Source of the DNA: Promethearchaeota archaeon
Lineage (GTDB): Archaea > Asgardarchaeota > Lokiarchaeia > Sigyniarchaeales > SOKP01
NCBI GenBank assembly: GCA_019894975.1
Contig: JAGXNO010000003.1
Span: forward strand, 80,922-144,921
Direction of reading: 5' to 3'
Length of the DNA stretch: 64,000 nucleotides
The notes beneath the pieces are model-generated. The model searched no databases, had not been told where the DNA came from, and saw nothing but the letters and a program-made list of their open reading frames with translations. The position numbers were made by a program, and so were the translations under genes. Each line of letters starts with the position of its first letter. The first letter of the stretch is position 1. Below are positions 54,117-62,792 of this stretch, piece by piece.

Positions 54117-54602
54117 ATGTATTGTAAAAAATGTGGATCAGAGTTAGAAATTGAAAATCAAAGATTTTGCCAGATCTGTGGAACTGAGATTAGGAGTTAT
54201 CATGTAAATTCTCAACAAAGTTTAATAAGAGACTCTAATAAATCGTCATCTACTCCTCCACCGCACTATCAGGATATTAGTAAACGGAGTGGAGGTCCTT
54301 ATGCAAAACGTTGTCTAGGATTCGGGATAATTTCTCTTCTAGTTGCGGTAATTTCATTTAATATTGGATCAAGTATAATTTGGGATAATTTATATTATTC
54401 TTATCCACGTGACGGAGTTCTTATAGGTCTAATTATTGCTCGTATAATCGGTATACTATTTGGAATATTCAATAGACTAAGTTATAACCGAGCTATAAGT
54501 GTGGAACCAGAAAGTTCTATTCTTAAAGCAGGCAATATTTTGGGCATTTTAGGAATTTTATTTAATTCAGTTCTGATGTTAATAGCAATATTCCTGATTT
54601 AA
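54117..54602 (+). CDS. Zinc-ribbon membrane protein
   Basis: The protein is about 161 residues from the ATG at 54117 (an in-frame TTG lies at 54105). It begins with a zinc ribbon (MYCKKCGSELE, RFCQICGTEI), then a Ser/Pro-rich linker and three membrane helices (about 65-85, 95-118 and 140-160). This is a common layout in archaea, with no assigned function. It is convergent with the acyltransferase gene. Confidence 0.75.
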   Translation: MYCKKCGSELEIENQRFCQICGTEIRSYHVNSQQSLIRDSNKSSSTPPPHYQDISKRSGGPYAKRCLGFGIISLLVAVISFNIGSSIIWDNLYYSYPRDGVLIGLIIARIIGILFGIFNRLSYNRAISVEPESSILKAGNILGILGILFNSVLMLIAIFLI

Positions 54603-54618
54603 TTTAAAATTTCTAAAT

Positions 54619-55734
54619 TTAATATTCTTTTTTTACCATTTCTTTTTCTTCTTCAGTCAGTTCACGTATAACTTTAGCGGGTGAACCAAAAGCAATCGTA
54701 AATGGAGGAATATCTTCCGTTACTAATGAGTTCGCCCCAATAATCGCCCCTTCCCCAATAGTGACACCGGGCATTATAACAGAATATGCGCCTATTCTCG
54801 CATTTTCACCTATTTCAATGGGTCCGAAACTGAATACACCATGTTGTATGTTCATTGCATTATGAGTTAATAGCTTAACTCCTATACCACATCCACTACC
54901 CTCTTTAAATTCAATTAACTCTGGTAGAAGAGGATCAGGAATTGCTTTTTGAGATATATGACAATTTTTTCCTATTTTCATCCCTGTGAATTGAAACAAT
55001 AAATTTCTTGCTCGGGGCCATCCAGATAAATAGGTAATTATTAACGAGATTAAATGATTAAAGGCACCTCTTACAAACCATGATACAGAAAAGCCTTTAG
55101 ATTGGAGGTATTTAGCAATGATTAGCATTGGGACAGGTGTAAAAATATGTTCTTCAGTGTCTATTTTTATATTAGTTATATTGCCAATTTCTTCTATTTC
55201 AAAATTAGGTCTCTTATGTTTCCATATTTTTCTTGCCTTAATTAGATCTTTGAAAAAAATAAAGAAATCAATATTAATTAGAAATAGTAATAAGCTTAGG
55301 ATAAAATTCATGGGTAAAAAGAGTATAAGAAACATTAACCGGGTAATAAGCGTTATATTTTGATTAAATAGAAGGCTAAAATATGCATAATAACTTGCTA
55401 TGAAAGTGACAAAGACAAATCCTAATAAACTGAAGATATATAAAATTGAACCAGTCATATGTTTTATTTTTGCTAGGTTATATCCTAGTACATATAATAC
55501 AAGTAAAAGTGTATAACAGATGAATATTACACTATAAATATACAAGCTATAATCAAAGAAGATTAATAATAATAAGGGTCTCAGGAATTCATATAAAAAA
55601 TCAATCCAGGGAATAGGTATAAATATATGACTTATAAGTAATAACACAATAACTAAGGCGCTTATAAGTAAGAATAGAAATGAAAAAATGAATCCCTTAG
55701 TGAAAAATTTTGCCTTATTGGAGACTTTAGACAT
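54619..55734 (-). CDS. Membrane-linked hexapeptide-repeat acyltransferase
   Basis: The 371-residue protein has about five N-terminal membrane helices (residues 10-160), then a left-handed beta-helix domain with hexapeptide repeats (IEIGENARIGAYSVIMPGV, IGEGAIIGANSLVTE) ending in the usual GSPAKVIREL. A candidate catalytic histidine is in LLTHNAMN. Such enzymes O-acetylate sugars or other hydroxyls. The fusion to membrane helices suggests work on lipid-linked or exported glycans, in keeping with the surrounding glycan genes. Confidence 0.88.
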   Translation of the reverse strand: MSKVSNKAKFFTKGFIFSFLFLLISALVIVLLLISHIFIPIPWIDFLYEFLRPLLLLIFFDYSLYIYSVIFICYTLLLVLYVLGYNLAKIKHMTGSILYIFSLLGFVFVTFIASYYAYFSLLFNQNITLITRLMFLILFLPMNFILSLLLFLINIDFFIFFKDLIKARKIWKHKRPNFEIEEIGNITNIKIDTEEHIFTPVPMLIIAKYLQSKGFSVSWFVRGAFNHLISLIITYLSGWPRARNLLFQFTGMKIGKNCHISQKAIPDPLLPELIEFKEGSGCGIGVKLLTHNAMNIQHGVFSFGPIEIGENARIGAYSVIMPGVTIGEGAIIGANSLVTEDIPPFTIAFGSPAKVIRELTEEEKEMVKKEY

Positions 55735-55840
55735 CGTCTTATTTCAGAATCAATTAATTTTTTAAAATATTTAAATCTTTTATAAAATAATAAGAAATCG
55801 TCTTCTCCAAATCACTAAATTTTCAATTAACAAAAACATT

Positions 55841-56596
55841 ATGAAGGATAAGTATAGAATATCTGTAGTCATTCCCACATACAATGAAGAGGCTAATATA
55901 AAAGAAACTTTAATTTCTGTTAAAAATCAAAGATGTAGTGTACCATATGAAATTATTGTCGTCGATGGCCACAGTTCTGATGAAACAGTATCCATAGCTA
56001 AAAATTACGCGAAAACATATATATCCCCTAAAAAAGGAAAGGCTAATCAATTAAACTATATTGTACCTGAAACATCTGGTGATTTGTTAGTTTTTTTGGA
56101 TGCCGATACAATAATAGAACCAAATTTCTTGCAGAAAATTTATAAAATCTTCCAGAGGCATAAGAATCTTTTTGCCTGTAGTGCTAGAGTGAAATATTAT
56201 AACGACAAATCTATTTCATTTAAATTAGGCTCCCAAAGGTTTACTATAACAATGTATTTTTTTCTAAACTTGGGGATGCATATATATTATTTTTGTAAAT
56301 CATTATTAGGCTTTCCTGAACTAATGGGATGTAATATAATTGTTAGAAGGGATATTTTTTTTAAAGCTAGGGGATTTAGACAATTACCATCCAATCTACT
56401 AGGAATAGATAAAGTATTCTCTGATTCTTTAATATATTTAAAAAGAAAAGTAAAACGGGGGAAGATTAAAACACTAAATTTTGTTTACGTGTTCACAAGT
56501 GGAAGAACTTTAAATGCACGTCGTAGCTTAAGACGGATTAAAGACTATCACTCAAAGAAAGATATCTATTACAATTCGGCAAAAGGTAAGAATTAA
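55841..56596 (+). CDS. Family 2 glycosyltransferase
   Basis: The 251-residue enzyme has a short GT2 domain: VVIPTYNEEANIKETL at the start, VVDGHSSDET, and FLDADT as the metal-binding DxD-like site. A hydrophobic stretch follows near residues 130-155, and the C-terminus is basic. Such proteins transfer a sugar from a nucleotide or lipid-phosphate donor. It is divergent from the acyltransferase gene and convergent with the UDP-galactopyranose-mutase-like gene. Confidence 0.9.
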   Translation: MKDKYRISVVIPTYNEEANIKETLISVKNQRCSVPYEIIVVDGHSSDETVSIAKNYAKTYISPKKGKANQLNYIVPETSGDLLVFLDADTIIEPNFLQKIYKIFQRHKNLFACSARVKYYNDKSISFKLGSQRFTITMYFFLNLGMHIYYFCKSLLGFPELMGCNIIVRRDIFFKARGFRQLPSNLLGIDKVFSDSLIYLKRKVKRGKIKTLNFVYVFTSGRTLNARRSLRRIKDYHSKKDIYYNSAKGKN

Positions 56597-56612
56597 AGAA
56601 CAAATCCTTGTT

Positions 56613-57740
56613 CTAGTCTTGAAGATTATTTAATAAGCGTTTAAATTCAAGATATCTTTGCTTAGGTTTCATTTCTTTCCATTTCTCAATTAAGGGAATC
56701 ATATCCATCACTAAAGAAATAGTTTGTCCCATTTCTAGATATTTATATAATCCTAGACGTCCTACAGGAATTATATTTTCAGATTTACATGCTTCAACGA
56801 GGTACTTATCAAATAATTCAATATTTTGTTTGGTATATATTGGGTATAAAGGTCCTCCAATCTTTTTGAACGCTATAGGTTCTTGAAATTGGATCCATGA
56901 ATTATCTGTTTTCTGTTGATACATAATTTTAAAATTTACTTTACGGATATATTTATGATGTTGCGGAAGATTAATTGAACCGTAATTTTCATTTTCCCAA
57001 CTGCTATTCTTCTTATAATTAAATTTTAAGGATCTAAATTGTAACCTCCCAAATTTAAAGTTAAACAACTCATCAATTCGACCTGAAAAAAGAATGAGAT
57101 CATATAAAGACTCATTAAATTCAGTTCTATTTAATTCTAAGGGGATATCGTGGATCATATTATTAAGAAAATTAGTATATCCGTTAACAGGAAGCCCTTG
57201 AAAATCATCTTCAAAGATATGAGTAATAGAATCTTTAAGATCAATACGGTTTTTTATATATACGGTCGTTAATTCACGGGGTTCTACACCCCACATTCTT
57301 TTGGAATAATTATAAATAATTAATTTATACAACGTCTTTCCAAATTTCGAAATAGCATAAGTCTCAAAATTAGTTAAATCGGGAACTTTTGGGCGTTCTT
57401 CTAATTCTTTGAAGATTTGATCACTATTTTCCATATCAGTAATAGTTTCTTTGCTGAGGGGAAAGTGTCTTAAGATTCCCCCAATGATGATCCCTTTTGT
57501 GTGTTTATAATTATTAAAATCTGAATATTTTAGTACAAATTGCCTAACTCGATTATCTTTTGTATGAAACGCATGTCCACCATAAGGTTCATAAAATAAA
57601 CCATTAGGGCTTATTTTTGTATAACACAATCCTCCAATATGATTTAGTTTCTCCTTAATTGAAACAGTATAATCTTTATTTTTCAATAACCTTGCTAAAG
57701 TACAACCAGTCAATCCCGCTCCTAATATTAATACCCGCAA
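56613..57740 (-). CDS. glf: UDP-galactopyranose mutase-like flavoprotein
   Basis: The 375-residue protein starts MRVLILGAGLTGCTLA, an FAD-binding Rossmann motif, followed by HIGGLCYT. EPYGGHAFHT, YNYSKRMWGVEPREL and GLPVNGYTNFL are the family's conserved stretches. Glf enzymes interconvert UDP-galactopyranose and UDP-galactofuranose with reduced FAD, supplying galactofuranose for surface glycans. Alternatively it could be a relative acting on another NDP-sugar. It lies 56 bases after the LuxE-like gene on the same strand. Confidence 0.88.
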   Translation of the reverse strand: MRVLILGAGLTGCTLARLLKNKDYTVSIKEKLNHIGGLCYTKISPNGLFYEPYGGHAFHTKDNRVRQFVLKYSDFNNYKHTKGIIIGGILRHFPLSKETITDMENSDQIFKELEERPKVPDLTNFETYAISKFGKTLYKLIIYNYSKRMWGVEPRELTTVYIKNRIDLKDSITHIFEDDFQGLPVNGYTNFLNNMIHDIPLELNRTEFNESLYDLILFSGRIDELFNFKFGRLQFRSLKFNYKKNSSWENENYGSINLPQHHKYIRKVNFKIMYQQKTDNSWIQFQEPIAFKKIGGPLYPIYTKQNIELFDKYLVEACKSENIIPVGRLGLYKYLEMGQTISLVMDMIPLIEKWKEMKPKQRYLEFKRLLNNLQD

Positions 57741-57796
57741 TCTTTCTTTAAATCTCCTTTTCTAAAATTTAATAATGATATTTCGAGAATTTATTT

Positions 57797-58987
57797 TCAC
57801 AATTTGACAGGATCTGTGGTGAATAAAGAACTACATCCTTTTCCGATAGACGGCGTTAAACGATCAATCACTCGAAACACAGCACCTTCACGGTTGCATT
57901 CAGGACATCTTTTCCAATTTTCGACTTGAACTATATCATCTAGTAATACTGCCACCCCAGCATAGCTCTCTACACCATAAGGAGTAATTAATTCCAAGAT
58001 TCCAGATTCTCCGACATTTTTAATTGGTTCCAACGTATCAACATCACGAACTATTATTCTTCCTTGAATATTGTTTACATGGTGCAAAAAATCATTATAT
58101 TTGTCTGACCAATGACCTCCACATGCCATTGGACTTTCAGTTGCAGCAAAATTATCGCAGAATTTATCATTGGTAATGTTAAACATACTACACATTTGTT
58201 CGATAAATTCAGGTTTTTCAATCTCATAATCTAATTTAACTCGACCTTTGATTCCATCCCAACCACCACCTCCAGTAATAATATGCAAATTATCACTCAT
58301 ATCGAATGTTTTTTTTTCTTTTTTATAGTAATCTTTTAATATTTTGTGCATCCAGATTGAAGAATTTGCCATAATCGTTGGGATGTTGTTTTTCTCGACA
58401 CGAATAAGTTCAGATTTTAATTTTTTCCCATTAATCCCTATAAATGCTCGTAATTTAAAGGTGGTTAATATATTTCTTATTGTTTTTCCAAAAAAGAATT
58501 GTAATAAATAGCTAATATGTTTATCTTCCCATATATCGACGATGCTCTTATACAAAAGATATGCATTTTTTTCATAGAAGTTATGCCTTATTTTATTAAT
58601 AACATTCATTTTTGGTGCGAATAATATTAGATTGTGTACTTGGTCCTTCACAGAAAAGGAATTAAATACGTCATTATAATTAGATTTTAATACTTCAATA
58701 TCATTAGTAAGTCTTCCAATAATGCTAGGATCTCCCGTCGTCGAAGATGATTCCATCCAATACTCTAATTCATGAAAGGCATTCCCACGTAATAATTGTT
58801 TGAATCTATTATTGGATAACTTGAAAAATTCCCAAGGGATATAGGGAATTTCACCCAAAGTAGATTCATTTATTGTTGAATCTACATTATATTCAAATTT
58901 ATCACATTGGTTTTTATAAATTACACAATCACTCACAGTTTCTTTTACTGTATTATGCAAATCCTTATAAAATAGGTTAGAAGTCAT
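57797..58987 (-). CDS. LuxE-like acyl-protein synthetase (396 aa)
   Basis: This is a paralogue of the protein at 42916-44214, sharing SSSTTGDPS (about residue 80), TGGGGWDGIKG, the FAATESPMACGGHW region and CPECNREGAVFRVIDRL. It should form an acyl-adenylate. It sits directly upstream of the UDP-galactopyranose-mutase-like gene, inside the glycan region, so its acyl product may decorate a glycan or sugar precursor. The acyl acceptor is not evident. Confidence 0.82.
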   Translation of the reverse strand: MTSNLFYKDLHNTVKETVSDCVIYKNQCDKFEYNVDSTINESTLGEIPYIPWEFFKLSNNRFKQLLRGNAFHELEYWMESSSTTGDPSIIGRLTNDIEVLKSNYNDVFNSFSVKDQVHNLILFAPKMNVINKIRHNFYEKNAYLLYKSIVDIWEDKHISYLLQFFFGKTIRNILTTFKLRAFIGINGKKLKSELIRVEKNNIPTIMANSSIWMHKILKDYYKKEKKTFDMSDNLHIITGGGGWDGIKGRVKLDYEIEKPEFIEQMCSMFNITNDKFCDNFAATESPMACGGHWSDKYNDFLHHVNNIQGRIIVRDVDTLEPIKNVGESGILELITPYGVESYAGVAVLLDDIVQVENWKRCPECNREGAVFRVIDRLTPSIGKGCSSLFTTDPVKL

Positions 58988-59177
58988 AAATATACCATAC
59001 TGAAATATAAGATCTAAAGAGTATTTCTCTCATATTTAACCAAATATTAAAACTTATTTATTTGATTGAAATGTTTTAATAGAATATTATTATTTATAAT
59101 TACACGAGAGTAAAAAATTATTTTTAATCTCAACAAAAAAGAAAATAATACTTATTTTATAATTCACTGCTGATCTA

Positions 59178-59930
59178 ATGAAAATTGCTTTAACTTTTGA
59201 TATTGAAAGAGATATACCTCACTTTTCAGACACTTATTTTGGTTTAAAATTCGGATTATTAAAGATACTAGATTTATTGGATGATTTTAATATCAAAGCT
59301 ACTTTTTTTTGTACGGGAAATGTTGTTGAACACCATCCAGAATATATAAGACTGATTAAAAGTAAAAAGCATGAAATTTCTTGTCATGGTTTAAATCATG
59401 AACGATTAAATCACCTAGATTTCAAAAAGTGCCAAGATTTGATTTATCGGAATAAAAAATTAATAGAAAAATCATGTGGTCTCCCTGAAATAATAGGTTT
59501 TCGAGCACCTTATCTAAAACCCCCAAAGTTTTTATTCAAGATATTAGACAATTTGGGATTTAAATACGATTCCTCAATTGTATCCCCCAAAAAGTTGAAA
59601 TATTATAAACATAATAAGGTTCAAATTCAAGAATTTCACCCCTTGAATTCTAATTTTTTCTTTAGATTCCCTTTAAGTTATCCAATTTTCCGAAAATGGA
59701 TATCTAAAAAGGACTTAGTTATATTATATTTTCATCCTTGGGAAGCAATAAATATGAAGAAGGTATTATTAAATCAAAAAGGAGCATTGAATATATTCAA
59801 AAACTTTATTTTTAGACCTGACCGGTGGCTTAATACAGGAAATAAATTTATCAGAAGATTCAATAATTTTCTTAGAGATGCAGTATTGAAGAAAATCGAT
59901 TTTGTTACTCTAAACCAATTAATTTTATAA
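59178..59930 (+). CDS. Polysaccharide deacetylase (NodB-type)
   Basis: The 250-residue enzyme shows the carbohydrate-esterase-4 motifs in order: TFDIE (in place of TFDD), ATFFCTGN, SCHGLNHERL (metal-binding His pair), GFRAPYLKP and FHPWE. It removes acetyl groups from amino-sugars. The start is the ATG at 59178. No signal peptide is seen, so it probably acts on a lipid-linked precursor at the inner face or in the cytoplasm. It lies among glycosyl-, acyl- and sulfotransferase genes. Confidence 0.93.
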   Translation: MKIALTFDIERDIPHFSDTYFGLKFGLLKILDLLDDFNIKATFFCTGNVVEHHPEYIRLIKSKKHEISCHGLNHERLNHLDFKKCQDLIYRNKKLIEKSCGLPEIIGFRAPYLKPPKFLFKILDNLGFKYDSSIVSPKKLKYYKHNKVQIQEFHPLNSNFFFRFPLSYPIFRKWISKKDLVILYFHPWEAINMKKVLLNQKGALNIFKNFIFRPDRWLNTGNKFIRRFNNFLRDAVLKKIDFVTLNQLIL

Positions 59931-59954
59931 TTAATTTTTTAGTAACCAACTCTT

Positions 59955-61106
59955 TCATATAAATTTTTCAACATTTATACCAAATCGTACGGCTGTTGCA
60001 TTTGTAATCTCAGTAATATATTTAAGTTCTTGTGTGGAAAAATCTGGAGTATAATAAGTAGGTTTATGTAAGTGATTAATATAATAATCCTTCACTTTGA
60101 TAAAATTCTCTGAGGGTAAATCTGTGTGCTTCAATATGAGATCAATAACTTTAGCGGGATTTTCACATAATTCATCATAATTCACAATTAGAGTTGCTTT
60201 TTTGAGTTCCTTATTTTTTTCAAGTTGGGTGGCTATGAAATCATAAATAGAAGCCCAGTAATATGCCCACCCTTTTACATAAGATTTTTTCTTGCTCCAC
60301 AATTTACGAATTTTATAAATCATTTCTGGGTTATTTACATTTATACATATACGTTGATGACCAAATTCTTGGTGCCCCAAAATTTTCAACCAGTCTTGGA
60401 AAATAGAAATATATTTTTCCATCTTCATGAAAAGCTTTGTTTGTTTAATTAAAGATGCAATTTGATCTACTGGATTGCGAATAATTAACAAAAATTTAAC
60501 AGAGGGAAAAATACCTTGTAAATATTCCATTCTCGTGATATTATAGTTGTTTTTTGCTAAATACTGAGGTCGTCCTTGAGCAATTAAGAGCTTTTTGATA
60601 TGATTTGAATAATATCTTTCAAATTTGGGTTTTACTACATTTCTATTGATAATATGTGAAAAATTATCAGTACGGGTGTGCTTAAAATATTTTTTCCAAA
60701 AAATTTCTTCCACTGCTTCTGGGCTATCACTCGTAATCATTATACCATCCTTATGAATCCTTTCAACAGGTTTAGAATAAACCTTAAGCTTAAGGGAAAT
60801 TTGATTTAACCAATAAGGAAAAAAGGGTATAAGAAGATTCTTATATTGATGTGTTGCTAAATTTGGGTGCTTACTCAACATCTCTAGCATTATTGTTGTT
60901 CCTGAACGAGCTAATCCCGTAATGTAGATAGGTTTATTTATTTTTACTTTACGAATTTTATTACGTAAGATAAAAGTCTCAAATCTTTCATGAAGAAAAG
61001 TAATGGGTGTACACAATTGAAAAAATTTGGTTATAAAATATCCCATATATCCAGATATTGGTAAATGAAAAGATTGATCTTTCGGTTTATGTCTAAGGCT
61101 TAACAT
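59955..61106 (-). CDS. Sulfotransferase family protein
   Basis: The 383-residue protein has the PAPS-binding 5'-phosphosulfate loop ITGLARSGTTIML near residue 64. FLLIIRNPVDQI is the 3'-phosphate region, and NYDELCENP follows later. The family transfers sulfate from PAPS to hydroxyl or amino groups. In this gene neighbourhood the acceptor is probably a surface glycan or glycolipid. The C-terminus (about 330-383) is unremarkable. The gene is convergent with the deacetylase. Confidence 0.9.
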   Translation of the reverse strand: MLSLRHKPKDQSFHLPISGYMGYFITKFFQLCTPITFLHERFETFILRNKIRKVKINKPIYITGLARSGTTIMLEMLSKHPNLATHQYKNLLIPFFPYWLNQISLKLKVYSKPVERIHKDGIMITSDSPEAVEEIFWKKYFKHTRTDNFSHIINRNVVKPKFERYYSNHIKKLLIAQGRPQYLAKNNYNITRMEYLQGIFPSVKFLLIIRNPVDQIASLIKQTKLFMKMEKYISIFQDWLKILGHQEFGHQRICINVNNPEMIYKIRKLWSKKKSYVKGWAYYWASIYDFIATQLEKNKELKKATLIVNYDELCENPAKVIDLILKHTDLPSENFIKVKDYYINHLHKPTYYTPDFSTQELKYITEITNATAVRFGINVEKFI

Positions 61107-61173
61107 TACTTTAGTCTGAAGTTTTGAATTATCTTATAGAAAGGGTTGGAATTAGAGTTTAAAATTTGGATTT

Positions 61174-62634
61174 TCAATTAAATTTTATGGTAGTCGATAT
61201 TATATCTGTTTCATTTTTCATTCTCCTAATACTTCTAAAAAATCTTAGAAGATCCGTAATAGCTTGAATATTTTTTGTATTTAAAAACAAATTTATTCCC
61301 TTTTTCCTAAATAATCTCATAAAAGTATCTTTCCACCCCCTCTTAAAATACCCATAATAATATGCCTTAGACAAAAGTTCTTCCAATCTTTGCTTGGAGA
61401 GATTATTTAATCGATTAACTGCCGTAGTAAAATTGTATTTACTCCAATTATGAGATAAAGGATAACCTTTTTCAATTAAAGTATCCCTGAACTTCGTGCC
61501 TGGTAGAGGAGTCATTATGGAATATAACGGAAAGTCGATTCCCAACTTTTTTACTACTTTTATCATTAAGTCAGTATCTTCCTCTCTCTCATTAAGATTT
61601 GAGCCTACCAGCATACTACCAATTATTACTATATCATTATCATGCAGAATTTTAATTGCATCAAAAATATCTCTTAATTGTATTCTTTTTTGAATACTAT
61701 TTAAAGATTTTTGATTAAACGATTCTATACCAAGGAAAAAACACCAAAATCCTGCCTTAGACATTTTTTTAATTATATTTGGATTCTTTTTTATAACATC
61801 AATACGACTTTGACATGTTAAATCCACTTTTATCCCTTCTTTGATAATCAAATCACAAATTTTCTCTACTCTCTTAATATCTGACGTAAAATTATCATCC
61901 ACAATCATTACGTTCATATGGTTTTTTCCATTTGTAATAATCTTCAACTCTTGTATAACACGTTCAGGACTTCTTGTTCTATAGGTTCCCCGATAAAAGA
62001 GATGGATATTACAGAAAGTGCAGTCAAATGGACAACCCCTTGATGTTTCAATCGCATCTATGGGCATTTGAAAGATTTGGAAATAAGATTTATTATGTCT
62101 TAATTTTCTTGCTGGAAAGGGCAGTTCATCTAAGTTTTTGATTAATGGACGATCTGGATTGTTTATAATACTCCCATTGTTTTTAAATGATATTCCTTTT
62201 ATCTCTTCTAAGTTTTTATTTTCTATTAATTCCCGAAATGTGATTTCCCCTTCTCCTCGAACAACAACGTCTACAAATGGATATTTAATAACCTCAGTAG
62301 GAATAAAATTAGGATGCCAACCTCCCAATACAATTGAATATCCATGTTTTTTTGACTCTTTTGCTATTTCCAAGGCAAAATTAACTCCTGTTGTAAAGCA
62401 ACATGATATACCAACGATATCGGGTTTAAATTCATTAATTTCCTCCATTATTTCCTTAAGGTTTAAATTCCTTACTTTACCGTTGATTATCTTCACTTCA
62501 ACGAAATCTAAGATACTAGCTGCAAGATATTCTAATCCTAAAGCCGGGATTGTAAATTTATCTGTAATACTTTTAATAATATAATTAGGATTTACTAGCA
62601 CTACTCTTTGGATGTCTTTATCAAATAATTTCAT
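61174..62634 (-). CDS. B12-binding-domain radical SAM protein
   Basis: The 486-residue protein has an N-terminal B12-binding-like domain (PALGLEYLAASIL, GISCCFTTGVNFA, VLGGWHPNFIP, VRGEGEITFREL) and the radical SAM motif CPFDCTFCN (about residue 200), followed by RSPERVIQEL and VDDNFTSD. It belongs to the large hopanoid/BchE-like class that modifies lipids and secondary metabolites. It is divergent from another member of the same class at 62793, and both may work in one pathway. Confidence 0.9.
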   Translation of the reverse strand: MKLFDKDIQRVVLVNPNYIIKSITDKFTIPALGLEYLAASILDFVEVKIINGKVRNLNLKEIMEEINEFKPDIVGISCCFTTGVNFALEIAKESKKHGYSIVLGGWHPNFIPTEVIKYPFVDVVVRGEGEITFRELIENKNLEEIKGISFKNNGSIINNPDRPLIKNLDELPFPARKLRHNKSYFQIFQMPIDAIETSRGCPFDCTFCNIHLFYRGTYRTRSPERVIQELKIITNGKNHMNVMIVDDNFTSDIKRVEKICDLIIKEGIKVDLTCQSRIDVIKKNPNIIKKMSKAGFWCFFLGIESFNQKSLNSIQKRIQLRDIFDAIKILHDNDIVIIGSMLVGSNLNEREEDTDLMIKVVKKLGIDFPLYSIMTPLPGTKFRDTLIEKGYPLSHNWSKYNFTTAVNRLNNLSKQRLEELLSKAYYYGYFKRGWKDTFMRLFRKKGINLFLNTKNIQAITDLLRFFRSIRRMKNETDIISTTIKFN

Positions 62635-62792
62635 TTATAGCTCATTTCTATTACAGTGTGTATTACTCAAAATACTTTAAAAGTTAATTTTGTTTTTAAG
62701 ATTTATTTAATTTAAATAAGTAATTTAAAATTAAATTGATGATGTTTTAATTCAAACTACCATTACAATTAATTCAAATTTAAAGTGATTTT

